A stretch of DNA of 36,138 bases from CAZGVV01 sp964529155 (GCA_964529155.1 CAZGVV010000012.1:1-36138), one strand, 5' to 3'. Positions 7,479-16,596 are shown, counted from the first letter of the stretch. Numbers and translations are program-made. The notes: generated by a model not told the origin, from the sequence alone.

Positions 7479-9299
7479 ATGCCAGCAACTAGTATTTCAC
7501 TTGGAAATTTTTACACCTCAAACGGTAAAAATCTGGTTGGGAGCAGCGGCGGTTCCGGGCTGGATACCAAAACGATCGTGGATTCTCTGGTCGGTGCACG
7601 TGAAGCCGCTAACGTTACTCCACTCAAAACAACGCTTACCGATAACGGGAATAAAATAGCCGCGCTGTCGCAAATGCAGACATTGATGGATAATTTCAAA
7701 AGCTCTGCTGATTTGCTGCGCAGCGTGCCAGGATTTGGTACCCAGTCGCAGAATGCCTTTGATTATGTCAGTACCAGCGTGGTTTCCAATACCAGCGTAC
7801 CAGGCTCTGACTACATTGACGTCGCCGCTGAGCCAGGGGCTACCTTACAGAATTATGGGATTGATTCCATTACCCATTTAGCGCAAGCGAGTAAACAAGC
7901 CTCTGGGGTATTCGTTATCTCCGGGACGGACCAATCCGTGGTTTCCGCGAGCTCTACCGCCGGGATGTTCACAGCGGGCACCGTTACCATTAAAGGCGTT
8001 GCCATTACGCTGAATACAGGTGACAGCCTGTCGGAGGTGGCGGCCACATTTAATGCATCCAAAACACAGACCGGAATATCGGCAAACATCGTACAGGTTT
8101 CCACCGGGCATTATCAGCTGGTATTTACCGCTACGGAAACCGGCACGGCGAATGCATTCGACATTTCCACGGCCAATACCAAATCCCAGGTTACTGACGC
8201 GTCAGGTGTATTGACCAATGTCGGTATCGCTACCACCGCCAATGGTACGGCGCAGAATGCAGAATTTTCCCTGGATGGCGTGACCATTACGCGTTCTACC
8301 AATACCATCAGCGACGCTATTAATGGGCTTAATTTTACGCTGAAACAAACAACGCCTGTGGCTACAACGCTGAATGTGACCATTTCCCCCGATACCGCTA
8401 CGGCGGAAAGTGCAATCGTCAATTTTATGAATAGCTACAATGCGCTTAAGCAATTCGCAGCGAATCAGACCCAGTTAAAATCCGATGGCACGTATGCGGA
8501 TACATCGTATTTGCGAAATGATGACGTTATGAATAGCGCATTGCGTTCTATTCAGTCATTTACCAATACGATTGTCGCCGGTCTGGAAGGAAACACCTAT
8601 AATTCGCTGGCCAGCATCGGTATAACCTTTACCGATGTGCCCGCCACTACCGATAGCACAGGAAAAGTGACGCAAGCCGCTACGTCCAACGTGCTTACCT
8701 ATGATAAAACCAAGTTAGAAACAGCGCTTTCCAGCCAATTTGCGCAGGTGGCTAAATTATTTGAATTTACCTCTACCAGTACCAATCCAAATCTGGCGGT
8801 ATATTCAGGCCCCAAATCGTTGCCAGCCAATAATTATATTGTTACGATTAATCCCCTTACTTCCACCTATCAAGCAAGTTATACGGATCTCGATGGTGAT
8901 GTGCAGACCATCGATTTGGAGGCTACGGCTTCAGGCTCAGGGTATTCCTTTGCGGCTCCGGCCAATAGCGCGCTGGCGGGCCTGGTTCTGCTGTATAATT
9001 CCACGAGCGCAACCAGTGCTACCGTTACCGCCACGCAAGGCGTCGGGGATAAAACCTATCAATACTTAAACAGCGTTTTACAAGCAAATACCGGTTCATT
9101 GGCTTTAGAAAATACGGCACTAACCAACAGCAATCAAAAAACGCAGGCGTTGATTGACAGGCAAAATAGTTTTCTTGATACATACCGTACACAATTGCTA
9201 AATCAATTTGCTGCGTTAGAAAAAGCGATTTCAAAATCGAATAATATTTTGCAATCATTATACGCGCAGCAGGTGGCATCACTTGGGGCAAACGGTTAG
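7479..9299 (+). CDS. fliD: Flagellar filament cap protein FliD
   Basis: FliD forms the cap at the filament tip that inserts flagellin subunits. The 606-aa product starts with the FliD N-terminal region (GGSGLDTKTIVDSLVGARE, about residues 24-42) and ends with a long coiled coil, about residues 520-600 (LINDRQNS-type helix and AALEKAISKSNNILQSLYAQ). The middle contains a flagellin-IN-like segment (GDSLSEVAATFNASKTQTGI). It is somewhat longer than typical FliD, in keeping with the enlarged flagellin. The ATG at 7479 has GAGGGG just upstream. It is transcribed from the sigma-54 promoter at 7400-7413 and is followed by fliS after 16 bases. Confidence 0.93.
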   Translation: MPATSISLGNFYTSNGKNLVGSSGGSGLDTKTIVDSLVGAREAANVTPLKTTLTDNGNKIAALSQMQTLMDNFKSSADLLRSVPGFGTQSQNAFDYVSTSVVSNTSVPGSDYIDVAAEPGATLQNYGIDSITHLAQASKQASGVFVISGTDQSVVSASSTAGMFTAGTVTIKGVAITLNTGDSLSEVAATFNASKTQTGISANIVQVSTGHYQLVFTATETGTANAFDISTANTKSQVTDASGVLTNVGIATTANGTAQNAEFSLDGVTITRSTNTISDAINGLNFTLKQTTPVATTLNVTISPDTATAESAIVNFMNSYNALKQFAANQTQLKSDGTYADTSYLRNDDVMNSALRSIQSFTNTIVAGLEGNTYNSLASIGITFTDVPATTDSTGKVTQAATSNVLTYDKTKLETALSSQFAQVAKLFEFTSTSTNPNLAVYSGPKSLPANNYIVTINPLTSTYQASYTDLDGDVQTIDLEATASGSGYSFAAPANSALAGLVLLYNSTSATSATVTATQGVGDKTYQYLNSVLQANTGSLALENTALTNSNQKTQALIDRQNSFLDTYRTQLLNQFAALEKAISKSNNILQSLYAQQVASLGANG

Positions 9300-9315
9300 T
9301 AAGGAAAGCTATTCT

Positions 9316-9777
9316 ATGTCGAATCCGTTGCATTCTCATCAGGCATATACGGCAGCTATGCGAACGGTGTCAGGGACACGCCAGATTGTGATGCTGTATG
9401 ATGGAATTTTGCGGCAGCTTCAGTTGGCGCGTGAGTGCATAGAGTCAGGGAATATTGAGGAGCGGTATAAACGCCTGACGCGGGCCTCTGAAATTATTTT
9501 TGGCTTACAAAACTGCCTGGATTATGAAAAAGGCGGCCAAATGGCGCATATACTGTACCAATTTTATATGGGCATGGATTTGCGTATTTTTGCTCTGCAT
9601 CGCAACCCGCTTGTTACGGAATGTGACGCCGTCAGTAAGGAGATACGGCAGATGCGTGATGCTTGGGACGCGATTGACCGGAATGAATCAAACGCGGAAG
9701 CACCATCCTCGGATCATGTGAGTAATTCGCCTATCCCGGATTCTTCCTTGGGGGATGGTATTACGATCACGGCATAA
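9316..9777 (+). CDS. fliS: Flagellin export chaperone FliS
   Basis: FliS binds the C-terminus of flagellin in the cytoplasm and delivers it to the export apparatus. The 153-aa product shows the family features: YTAAMRTVSGTRQIVMLYDG near the N-terminus, then a four-helix bundle with FGLQNCLDYEKGGQMAHILY and MRDAWDAID. The last ~35 residues are a Ser/Asp-rich tail beyond the usual end. I chose the ATG at 9316 because AAGGAA lies at 9301-9306; the in-frame start at 9283 would overlap fliD and has no ribosome site. FliS, like FliW, is not a standard member of alphaproteobacterial flagellar sets. Confidence 0.9.
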   Translation: MSNPLHSHQAYTAAMRTVSGTRQIVMLYDGILRQLQLARECIESGNIEERYKRLTRASEIIFGLQNCLDYEKGGQMAHILYQFYMGMDLRIFALHRNPLVTECDAVSKEIRQMRDAWDAIDRNESNAEAPSSDHVSNSPIPDSSLGDGITITA

Positions 9778-9863
9778 CGTTGCGGATTAGCCGTGGCTTA
9801 TTAAAAAATAATCCCCCATTTCAATGAATTGACGATCTTATCGCAGGCTACGCCTAAATAGGC

Positions 9864-9879
9864 TGGCACGGCTTTTGCT
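9864..9879 (+). promoter_or_regulatory. Sigma-54 promoter for fliK-flgD-flgE
   Basis: CTGGCACGGCTTTTGCT matches the sigma-54 consensus TGGCACG-N4-TTGCT exactly, with GG at 9865-9866 and GC at 9877-9878 ten bases apart. It lies in the 156-base gap between fliS and fliK, 54 bases before the fliK ATG, so a start near 9890 is expected. An activator site should lie within a few hundred bases; I could not identify it. Confidence 0.9.
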
Positions 9880-9933
9880 GGTGTTACGTGATCTATACAG
9901 GATCGCTTAGTAACCCCTAAGGAAGAGGCGCAT

Positions 9934-11571
9934 ATGCCCGCACCGTTAACTGCCAATATCTATGCTGCCATTGCGCCCGTAGCTGTGAACCCTGCGCCTG
10001 CTGACCGCACGCCTGTTCCCAATACGCCAGTGACCGATGGATTGCCAAGCTTTTCGCATACCTTGTCCAGCTTGCATCCAGATGGCCAGCAAGCCACACA
10101 AAAGCAGGTGCGGTTACGCAAAAATAGCGATGATAATACCAATGATGCCGCTGCCGCGAGCCAGACAAGCGCGGCAACACCAGCGCCGCTGCCGCCATCT
10201 AATGCCAATGATAACGCGGATGCCGACGACGATGCAACGCTAGAGGCGATTATGAATGACAATATTTTGCGTGCGTCGTTGCAGGGGGAATTAAATGCCG
10301 CTGCCCCGACTGCACCGATGGTTGACGCGAATGCTTCGCCACTGCAGATTTTTTCCAAGCTTCTGGCTGATCTGCAGGCAAATAAAGCAGCCGTGCCGAC
10401 ATTGGGTGTTATTCAAGACGTGGTGAATGCACAATCGCAATCCCCTGCGCTTGCGCAGGCATTGAGCCAATTGGCACAAATGCAGCAGCAATGGCTGGCG
10501 AATCAACAGCAGAATCAAATTAATCCCGCAGATGCAAGCCATGAATTAAATGCCCAGTTAGCGCAGCTGGCTGCGTCCTTGCAGCAGTCAGATCCTAATG
10601 AAATCACGCAAGCCGTGGATCTTACGGCTAAGCAATTTACGCCGGAAGTGGCCACGGCGGCACCGGTAATTGCGCCAACCGTTGCAACGCCCATTGTTAC
10701 GGCAAATTCCGCCGATACGCTGGAAAATCCTTATATTGAAGATAGCGCTGTTCCCGTTCCTGTTATAACGCCTGAAGCTGCAGCGCCTGTGGCAAAGGTC
10801 GTGGAGGCAGAAAAGCAGCCAGAATTGTCTGCCGCGCAGCAACCCGCTCCCTCCCCGGTTCAGGGTGGCGCGCAGCAGGCAAGCCAACCCAAGCCTTCGC
10901 AATTGGTGCATCAACAAGAAACCGTGACAACCCCGGCTGCGGTTACAGTTACCCCTGCTGACAGCACGGCTCAGGATGATAGCAACACGCAAAGTGGCAA
11001 TGGTGACGGCAAGCAACAGGCTCCGGCATTTCTTTCCGCTGCGCCTAATGCTGAAGCGCAGCCTGCGGTGTCACAAAATCAGACAGCACCTGTATCCTTT
11101 GCGCATATATTGTCGGAAGCACAGCGTCCTGTGCCTGCTACGCCAACGGAACAAATGGTGGCGCAGGTAAAATCTGCCTCACAAAACGGCGAAAGCCGCA
11201 TTCAGATGCAACTCCACCCGGCGGATCTGGGGAAATTAGAAATTACCATGTCTGTTGCAGCCGATGGTAAAGCGAATCTGCAAATTACCGCCGATAACCA
11301 TCGCACGCTGCAATTACTGCAAAGTGACGCGCGCGCATTAGAGCAGCGCCTGACTGATATTGGGCTGAAAGCCGATAGCGGTTCATTGAATTTCAGTCTT
11401 AGCGGGGACCAGCAATCCAACGGGCAATATTTGCCGCAAGGAAAAAATCAGCAAAGCAACCAGCAAGCATACCGTGGGTCGGCACAGGAATTGCTTGATG
11501 AAGCCATGGCAATCGCGCCTACCCGGAGTTACGCATTTGAGGGTGCGTCTGGGTTGGACATCAGCATTTAA
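9934..11571 (+). CDS. fliK: Flagellar hook-length control protein FliK
   Basis: FliK is a secreted molecular ruler that sets hook length and switches export from hook to filament substrates. The 545-aa product has a long Ala/Pro/Gln/Asn-rich, low-complexity N-terminal region (about 1-400). Its C-terminal Flg_hook domain (about 405-490) carries the signature RIQMQLHPADLGKLEITM followed by LQLLQSDARALEQRLTDIGL. The tail is Gln/Asn-rich. The ATG at 9934 follows AAGGAAGAGG at 9919-9928. It is first in the operon fliK-flgD-flgE behind the sigma-54 promoter at 9864-9879. This order is typical of hook operons. Confidence 0.92.
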   Translation: MPAPLTANIYAAIAPVAVNPAPADRTPVPNTPVTDGLPSFSHTLSSLHPDGQQATQKQVRLRKNSDDNTNDAAAASQTSAATPAPLPPSNANDNADADDDATLEAIMNDNILRASLQGELNAAAPTAPMVDANASPLQIFSKLLADLQANKAAVPTLGVIQDVVNAQSQSPALAQALSQLAQMQQQWLANQQQNQINPADASHELNAQLAQLAASLQQSDPNEITQAVDLTAKQFTPEVATAAPVIAPTVATPIVTANSADTLENPYIEDSAVPVPVITPEAAAPVAKVVEAEKQPELSAAQQPAPSPVQGGAQQASQPKPSQLVHQQETVTTPAAVTVTPADSTAQDDSNTQSGNGDGKQQAPAFLSAAPNAEAQPAVSQNQTAPVSFAHILSEAQRPVPATPTEQMVAQVKSASQNGESRIQMQLHPADLGKLEITMSVAADGKANLQITADNHRTLQLLQSDARALEQRLTDIGLKADSGSLNFSLSGDQQSNGQYLPQGKNQQSNQQAYRGSAQELLDEAMAIAPTRSYAFEGASGLDISI

Positions 11572-11583
11572 CAAGAGGGTTTT

Positions 11584-12306
11584 ATGACCACTGTTTCCAA
11601 TACCAGCTCTGCAGGCTCGAATGCTCCGGTGACTGCGCCAAAAACGCAGGATGCCAACTCGAACTTCATGGACTTTTTGAAATTGCTGACTACGCAATTG
11701 AAAAATCAAGATCCAACGGATCCATTCGATACTAAAGACATTACCAGCCAGACGGCGCAGCTTTCTACTGTGCAGGGGATTAATTCACTCAACACCAGCA
11801 TGCAGAACTTGCTGACCGCCTACAGTACGGCGCAGACGAATTCCACGGTGGGCTATATAGGCAAGCGCATAGAGTCGGCGGGGAATAGTTCGGTTGTGCA
11901 AAATGGCTATGGTCAGCTGGTGTATAATCTGGACGCTGAGGCCGATAGCGCAGAGATTACGATTAAAAATGCAGCGGGCAACACCGTATATACGGGAAGT
12001 GCTGCGAAATTATCGGGGCGGAATGTAGTGTATTGGGCAGGAAATAATTCGCTCAATGGCAATCAGGAGCCAGACGGCGTGTATACGTTTTCTATCAATG
12101 CAAAAGATATTGCGGGTAACACGGTAAAGGCCACTACCTATAGCAGTGGGACGGTGACAGGCGTAGAGCTTACCGGCACAGATGGCCCGGTGCTTGAGCT
12201 TGGAAACAGCACCTATACCGTGCCTGCCGCCAGCGTTATTAAAATTGTGGAAGATCCGCTTGCAGGCGTTCAGCCGCCAGCGGCAACCAACCCATCGAAC
12301 AGCTAA
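11584..12306 (+). CDS. flgD: Flagellar hook assembly (capping) protein FlgD
   Basis: FlgD is the scaffold at the growing hook tip. The 240-aa product has the conserved N-terminal region (NFMDFLKLLTTQLKNQDPTD at about residues 27-46, then TAQLSTVQGI) and a C-terminal Ig/FlgD-like beta domain (about 110-205) with SAEITIKNAAGNTVYTG and EPDGVYTFSINAKD. The length is normal. The ATG at 11584 is 12 bases after the fliK stop with a GAGGG site, and flgE follows after 15 bases, giving a tight operon. Confidence 0.93.
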   Translation: MTTVSNTSSAGSNAPVTAPKTQDANSNFMDFLKLLTTQLKNQDPTDPFDTKDITSQTAQLSTVQGINSLNTSMQNLLTAYSTAQTNSTVGYIGKRIESAGNSSVVQNGYGQLVYNLDAEADSAEITIKNAAGNTVYTGSAAKLSGRNVVYWAGNNSLNGNQEPDGVYTFSINAKDIAGNTVKATTYSSGTVTGVELTGTDGPVLELGNSTYTVPAASVIKIVEDPLAGVQPPAATNPSNS

Positions 12307-12321
12307 CCCAGGGAGAGTTTT

Positions 12322-15300
12322 ATGAGTCTTTATGGAGCATTATACGCCAGCGTGTCGGCCCTTGGCGCTCAGAGCAATAAGATTGGTATTCTGTCTGATA
12401 ATATTTCAAACGTAAATACCATTGGGTACAAACGTAATAATGGCGAATTTGAAACCTTGGTCACCAATTCCGGTGCGGTTTCAACCTATTCTCCCGGTGG
12501 TGTGCTTTCCAGCAACCGTCAGAATATTAGCCAGCAGGGGTTGGTGCAGGGAACCAGCAGCGCGACGGATGTAGCGTTATCGGGTAACGGGTTCTTCGTC
12601 GTGAACACCGTGCCAACCGGCACGACAGGTCAAGTAATGTATACCCGCGCGGGTTCCTTTACACAGGATAATTTAGGCAATTTCATCAATTCGGCAGGGT
12701 TGTATTTGCAAGGGTGGCCATTGGATCGCAGCGGAAATCTGCCCGGTGTCCCAGGCAATCCAAACACCAATTCCAGCAACAACCTAAGCAGTTTGCAAAC
12801 GGTAAACGTACAGCAGGCAACCGGTGCGGCAGCGGCGACGACTTCGGTGAATATTTCGGCGAACTTACTCGGTTCGCAAGTCGTATATCCCGGTGCAAGT
12901 GCGACAGCTGGCATGGATAGAAATACGGTCAACTTTGCTCAGCCAGGCAAAAGTATTATTGTGCCCGATTCGATCAATGGCACGCAACGGGGCGATAAAT
13001 TCACTATATCGACCGGTGCGGGCTTAAATTATACCTACCGTTACGGTGGCTTTACCTTCAGCCGTGATATCGCCAGCGGTGCAACGGCAGATAACGGTCA
13101 GACGGTTCAGGCTTCGACACTCACATTGCCGAACTCGCCTTTTTCTACGACGAACGGTTCAAAGGTGGTGACTGTATATTCTCCCGCCAACGGCCTTGCC
13201 GATGGCGACGTGGTGACCATTTCTGGCGAAGGAACTACTGTGGGCGGCATTCCTGGCAATGAATTGAGCCAGACCTACCTGGTGTCGAACGTTACAGCAA
13301 ACTCCTTCCAAATTACCGTAAGCACTGCGGCAACATCCACCGTTGCTAACGGGGGTGATAGCAGCGTAACAGTTCAAACTCGCCGCTTTGCCGGTAATAT
13401 CCTGGATGCAAGCACCGTGAACCAGGCACTGCTCGGTACTACAGGCACTACGCCCTTCCTGACGTCTGCATTGAGTTTCAGTGTGACAACGCAAGCCTCC
13501 GGCACGGTGACATTTAATTACACCAGCTCGACGCCAAACTCACAGTTACATCAATTTAATACATTAAGCAATTTAGCGACTGCGATCAACTCGGTTGCTG
13601 GATTGTCGGCGCGCGTGTCCGGGGGGCGGCTATATGTCGGCGCGCTGGATGCCAATGCGGCAGTGACTTTTGCCAACGGACAGGTACAGGGCAATTCCGG
13701 CCCACCGGTGCAAGCCGGTATCGACTGGATACGCGAGCTCGGCCTGGCTAATATTGCTGTGGGCGATGACCGCTTCAACTCATTGGATTCTTTGTCTAGC
13801 ATTATCAATGATTCGGCGGGTCTTAAAGCGACCATCAATAATGATCTGACCAATGCGACATTGGCGATTAACGTGAAAGATCCTTTGGATACAATCGCGT
13901 TTACCGATTTGCCCGTGGCTTCTTCTACGACATATACCGCTACCCAGCCCTTTACCATGGTATCAGGGAGTAATGTGGTATCGGTGACCAGCCCCGCGCC
14001 CAATGGGTTTAAGACGGGAGATTTAATCAGTCTGGATGCTACTGGCTTTACGGGTTATACGCCGCTTACACTGAATACCGGTGGCTCGTCGATTGCGACT
14101 ACGAATGCTTCAACGACCGTTACCGTTGTGACTGCAGCCGCCCACGGCTTTACCACCGGTGATACCATTTATTTTGACCCTAGCCATTTGACCGGCTACC
14201 CGAATGCCACCATTGGCGGTATCCCGATGACCGATCTGATAGGGCCACAAGTCATTACAGTGGTGAATGCGACTACCTTTACCATTACTGCGGCAGATGC
14301 TGCTACTTCTACCGCTACCGATACGCTGGGTGCGGCGAATTACTTGATCGCATCGCAGACCATTAACGGGATACCGATTCAGGATTTGAACGGAACATTT
14401 CCGATTACGGTAACCGGTCCTTCCACTTTTACCATTCAAACAACGCATGCTGCGTCTATAGCCGGTGCTGGCGGTCAGGCCGGTTTGGTGGTTACGCCGC
14501 CGAATAACAGCGGCTCGATTCTTGCCGAATTAGGGCTTGTTGCTTCACTAAATAGTGTCTCGTTAGGTGTGGCAGGTATTCAAACAGTGTCGCCAATTGG
14601 GCCGCAATATGACCCCGCCAACTCTGCTAAAAATATGGCGGGTGGTACAATTATACCCCAATATAGCCAAAACGTGCAGGTATATGATTCACTGGGTACG
14701 GGCCATAGTCTCAAAATATCGTTTATTAAAACAGCGATTAATACCTGGGCAGCCGAAGTATATGCAACTAATCCGGATGAAGTCTCGTCTACATTTGCAG
14801 ACGGCTTGCTAACCTATGGTACGGTAGTCTTCAACGGTGACGGCAGTTTGCGCAGTGTGAGTACCGGCCTGGCTAACCCGATGAATATCCCCTGGACCAG
14901 CGGTGCGGCGCAAGGGACCATTACAATTGATTGGGGTACGCAAGGGGAGCCGTTTGGCACGCTGGGCGCAACGCAAATCGGTGGCACGGATGGCATGACG
15001 CAGTTTGATGCCGCGTATAAGATTAACTCAATTAACCAGAACGGTGCAGCGGTCGGCCAGCTGACCAATGTAACGATCGACAATGACGGCTACGTGATTG
15101 CAAACTTCAATAACGGCCAATCGCAGAAACTATATCAAATACCGATTGCTACCTTTAGCGATCCGGACCATTTGACCTCGGTGAGCGGTAACGCCATGCA
15201 GCAATCCGATGCGTCTGGCCAACCCAATTTACGTCAGGCCGGTAAAAACGGGGCGGGGAAGATTCAAGCGTCAGCACTGGAAGCGTCGACGGTCGATCTT

Positions 15301-15414
15301 TCCACTGAATTAACCGATATGATTATCGCAAACCGTGCCTATGCAGCGAACGCTAAATTGATCACCATTACCGATCAATTGCTGCAAACATTGAATGATA
15401 CGGTACGCGGATAA
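12322..15414 (+). CDS. flgE: Giant flagellar hook protein FlgE (1030 aa)
   Basis: FlgE builds the hook, the universal joint between rod and filament. Residues 1-~60 (MSLYGALYASVSALGAQSNK, then NISNVNTIGYKRNNGEF) and the last ~45 (ASALEASTVDLSTELTDMII, then ITDQLLQTLN) are the conserved terminal parts. The central portion is greatly enlarged: typical hook proteins are around 400 residues. The insert contains beta-rich repeats with the pattern 'hG...GD.v...g......ingi......tV.....FTi', at about residues 274-350, 538-585, 590-665 and 673-713. Examples are NGLADGDVVTISG and HGFTTGDTIYFDP. These resemble modules found in phage and adhesin-like surface proteins. The frame is continuous. A hairpin terminator follows. 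Confidence 0.92.
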   Translation: MSLYGALYASVSALGAQSNKIGILSDNISNVNTIGYKRNNGEFETLVTNSGAVSTYSPGGVLSSNRQNISQQGLVQGTSSATDVALSGNGFFVVNTVPTGTTGQVMYTRAGSFTQDNLGNFINSAGLYLQGWPLDRSGNLPGVPGNPNTNSSNNLSSLQTVNVQQATGAAAATTSVNISANLLGSQVVYPGASATAGMDRNTVNFAQPGKSIIVPDSINGTQRGDKFTISTGAGLNYTYRYGGFTFSRDIASGATADNGQTVQASTLTLPNSPFSTTNGSKVVTVYSPANGLADGDVVTISGEGTTVGGIPGNELSQTYLVSNVTANSFQITVSTAATSTVANGGDSSVTVQTRRFAGNILDASTVNQALLGTTGTTPFLTSALSFSVTTQASGTVTFNYTSSTPNSQLHQFNTLSNLATAINSVAGLSARVSGGRLYVGALDANAAVTFANGQVQGNSGPPVQAGIDWIRELGLANIAVGDDRFNSLDSLSSIINDSAGLKATINNDLTNATLAINVKDPLDTIAFTDLPVASSTTYTATQPFTMVSGSNVVSVTSPAPNGFKTGDLISLDATGFTGYTPLTLNTGGSSIATTNASTTVTVVTAAAHGFTTGDTIYFDPSHLTGYPNATIGGIPMTDLIGPQVITVVNATTFTITAADAATSTATDTLGAANYLIASQTINGIPIQDLNGTFPITVTGPSTFTIQTTHAASIAGAGGQAGLVVTPPNNSGSILAELGLVASLNSVSLGVAGIQTVSPIGPQYDPANSAKNMAGGTIIPQYSQNVQVYDSLGTGHSLKISFIKTAINTWAAEVYATNPDEVSSTFADGLLTYGTVVFNGDGSLRSVSTGLANPMNIPWTSGAAQGTITIDWGTQGEPFGTLGATQIGGTDGMTQFDAAYKINSINQNGAAVGQLTNVTIDNDGYVIANFNNGQSQKLYQIPIATFSDPDHLTSVSGNAMQQSDASGQPNLRQAGKNGAGKIQASALEASTVDLSTELTDMIIANRAYAANAKLITITDQLLQTLNDTVRG

Positions 15415-15431
15415 GAAGGATAAAGAAGTAG

Positions 15432-15477
15432 CGTTGCGGGATGGGTAATAATTAAGAAAAATCCCGCAACGTTTACT
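15432..15477 (+). terminator. Terminator after flgE
   Basis: CGTTGCGGGAT (15432-15442) pairs perfectly with ATCCCGCAACG (15461-15471) around an 18-base AT-rich loop, followed by TTTACTT. It lies 17 bases after the flgE stop and closes the fliK-flgD-flgE operon. Confidence 0.75.
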
Positions 15478-15526
15478 TAAAATTAATACTAGTTAAAATA
15501 ATTTCTAAAAAAGACGCGAATAGCCA

Positions 15527-15555
15527 TTGACAATTGAGGTGATTTTACCTACCTA
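15527..15555 (+). promoter_or_regulatory. Possible sigma-70 promoter for the DUF2671-like gene
   Basis: A perfect TTGACA (15527-15532) is followed after 17 bases by TACCTA (15550-15555), a weak -10. A perfect TATAAT lies further down at 15596-15601 without a good -35. One of these probably drives the gene at 15650. The rest of the 235-base gap 15415-15649 is AT-rich, with the flgE terminator at its start. Confidence 0.35.
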
Positions 15556-15649
15556 TAAAGAAAGAAACGCAGCCACAGAGCATATAAAATATACATATAA
15601 TACAGCGAGATAAATTTTCACGACGGTGTATAGCAAAAGGAATAAGTCG

Positions 15650-16036
15650 ATGTCAGCAAAAGAAACTTCACGCAAAGAGAGCACAGGCCAAAAATTGCAG
15701 CTAGCGGGAAAGCGCAAAATTCCGGTTTCCGGTAAAATGGCTAAAGCCTCATATGAACCAGAGCCAGACATCACGAACATGATGATGGACGCCCGTTATT
15801 TACGTCAATCTTCGGCCCTCATTCAAGACTCGTTGCAACGCGGATTTGATGTGTTGCAGCTGGCCAATGGCGATATTGTAACCACAGGTACTAAAACCAT
15901 CGTCTATCAATACACCTGGGATGAAGCGCGCGGCAAATTAGCCCGCATCAAACCGGAAGGCGCACGCAAAGGCCGCGCCGAAGCTGCTGATAATGACATG
16001 GAAATGTCGGATGAAATTGAAGGTGAAGACGCATAA
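15650..16036 (+). CDS. Small conserved protein resembling DUF2671
   Basis: A 128-aa protein of unknown function. The N-terminal ~45 residues are basic and probably disordered, and the C-terminal ~30 are acidic (DNDMEMSDEIEGEDA). The core, about residues 45-105, is compact: MMMDARYLRQSSALIQDSLQ, then GFDVLQLANGDIVTTGTKTI and VYQYTWDEARGKLAR. This core resembles a family I remember as DUF2671, described mainly from Rickettsiales; I have not checked that. I chose the ATG at 15650 because AAAAGG is nine bases upstream; the GTG at 15626 has no such site. It is monocistronic between two terminators and convergent with usg. No enzyme motif, signal peptide or membrane segment is visible. Confidence 0.7.
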   Translation: MSAKETSRKESTGQKLQLAGKRKIPVSGKMAKASYEPEPDITNMMMDARYLRQSSALIQDSLQRGFDVLQLANGDIVTTGTKTIVYQYTWDEARGKLARIKPEGARKGRAEAADNDMEMSDEIEGEDA

Positions 16037-16068
16037 ATCGCGCTAAACCACTCGGATTCGCACCATGC

Positions 16069-16098
16069 AAAAACCCCGCAGGAAACTGCGGGGTTTTT
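16069..16098. terminator. Bidirectional terminator
   Basis: A run of five A, CCCCGCAG (16074-16081), a GAAA tetraloop, CTGCGGGG (16086-16093) and five T form an excellent intrinsic terminator in both directions. It lies exactly between the convergent DUF2671-like gene (ends 16036) and usg (ends 16116). Confidence 0.92.
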
Positions 16099-16115
16099 GT
16101 GATTCAGGGGGTGGT

Positions 16116-16391
16116 TTAATGCACGCGGAATTCGCCATCGCAGAAGCTTATCATGGCTGGCCGTATCAGTTCGCACGAAGCAACCGTTACTGAGTGCAGG
16201 CGGCCCTCCAAAGTCCGTTCCCAGAAATGCAGGAATTTCTTTAACTGTGGAAAATCAGGGGTTAAGTCTAGTTCCTGCCACGTATAGCTTTGCAAAATGA
16301 CCGGATGGTCTGGCATGTGATAAAGAATTTCTGCGGTTGTAAGCCGCCAATCAGCTAATAATTTAGCAATATCGGATGTAGGACTGGGCAT
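16116..16391 (-). CDS. usg: Usg family protein
   Basis: A 91-aa protein matching the small alphaproteobacterial Usg family, named from a gene next to trpF in Caulobacter; its function is unknown. The family hallmarks run almost without a break: LLADWRLTTAEILYHMPDHP, then LQSYTWQELDLTPDFPQLKK, FLHFWERTLEGRLHSVTVA. I chose the ATG at 16391 because AAGGAGAT stands five to six bases upstream. The longer in-frame start at 16508 would add a hydrophobic, signal-like leader that is not part of the family and overlaps a palindrome. A weak promoter (TTAAAA at 16479-16484, TATAGT at 16456-16461 on the minus strand, 17-base spacer) lies upstream. There are no trp genes nearby here. Confidence 0.85.
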   Translation of the reverse strand: MPSPTSDIAKLLADWRLTTAEILYHMPDHPVILQSYTWQELDLTPDFPQLKKFLHFWERTLEGRLHSVTVASCELIRPAMISFCDGEFRVH

Positions 16392-16491
16392 GGTATCTCC
16401 TTTTGATCGGTGTTCTACATGAACCTGCGCCCCTACCATGGAAGCACATATAAATACTATACCACAAATAAGGACGTTTTTTAAGGGATTT

Positions 16492-16508
16492 ATGAGGCTG
16501 AGCCTCAT
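16492..16508. promoter_or_regulatory. 17-bp palindrome, candidate operator
   Basis: ATGAGGCT-G-AGCCTCAT is a perfect 8-bp inverted repeat with a one-base centre in the divergent gap between usg and rsfS. It lies directly upstream of the suggested usg -35 box and about 89 bases upstream of the rsfS start, a position suited to a dimeric regulator. No regulator is known. Confidence 0.45.
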
Positions 16509-16596
16509 GTGTGGCCATATTTCCTAGAAAATGGCTTTCCCTGGGGGGTGTTTTACGGCATACTAGAAGTGTAAACCCGCTTTAAGGAGCACGCAT

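Noticed and set aside
14954..14969. GG-N10-GC sequence with TGGCACG inside flgE
   Set aside because: The -12 side reads GCGC and not TTGC, and it lies inside the gene with no downstream operon start.
3402..15414. CRISPR-like or tandem DNA repeats in flagellin and flgE
   Set aside because: The repeats are degenerate protein modules with no regularly spaced identical DNA units.
16392..16508. Signal-peptide-like extension of Usg
   Set aside because: The family begins near the ATG at 16391, which has a strong ribosome site; the extension covers promoter-like sequence and a palindrome.
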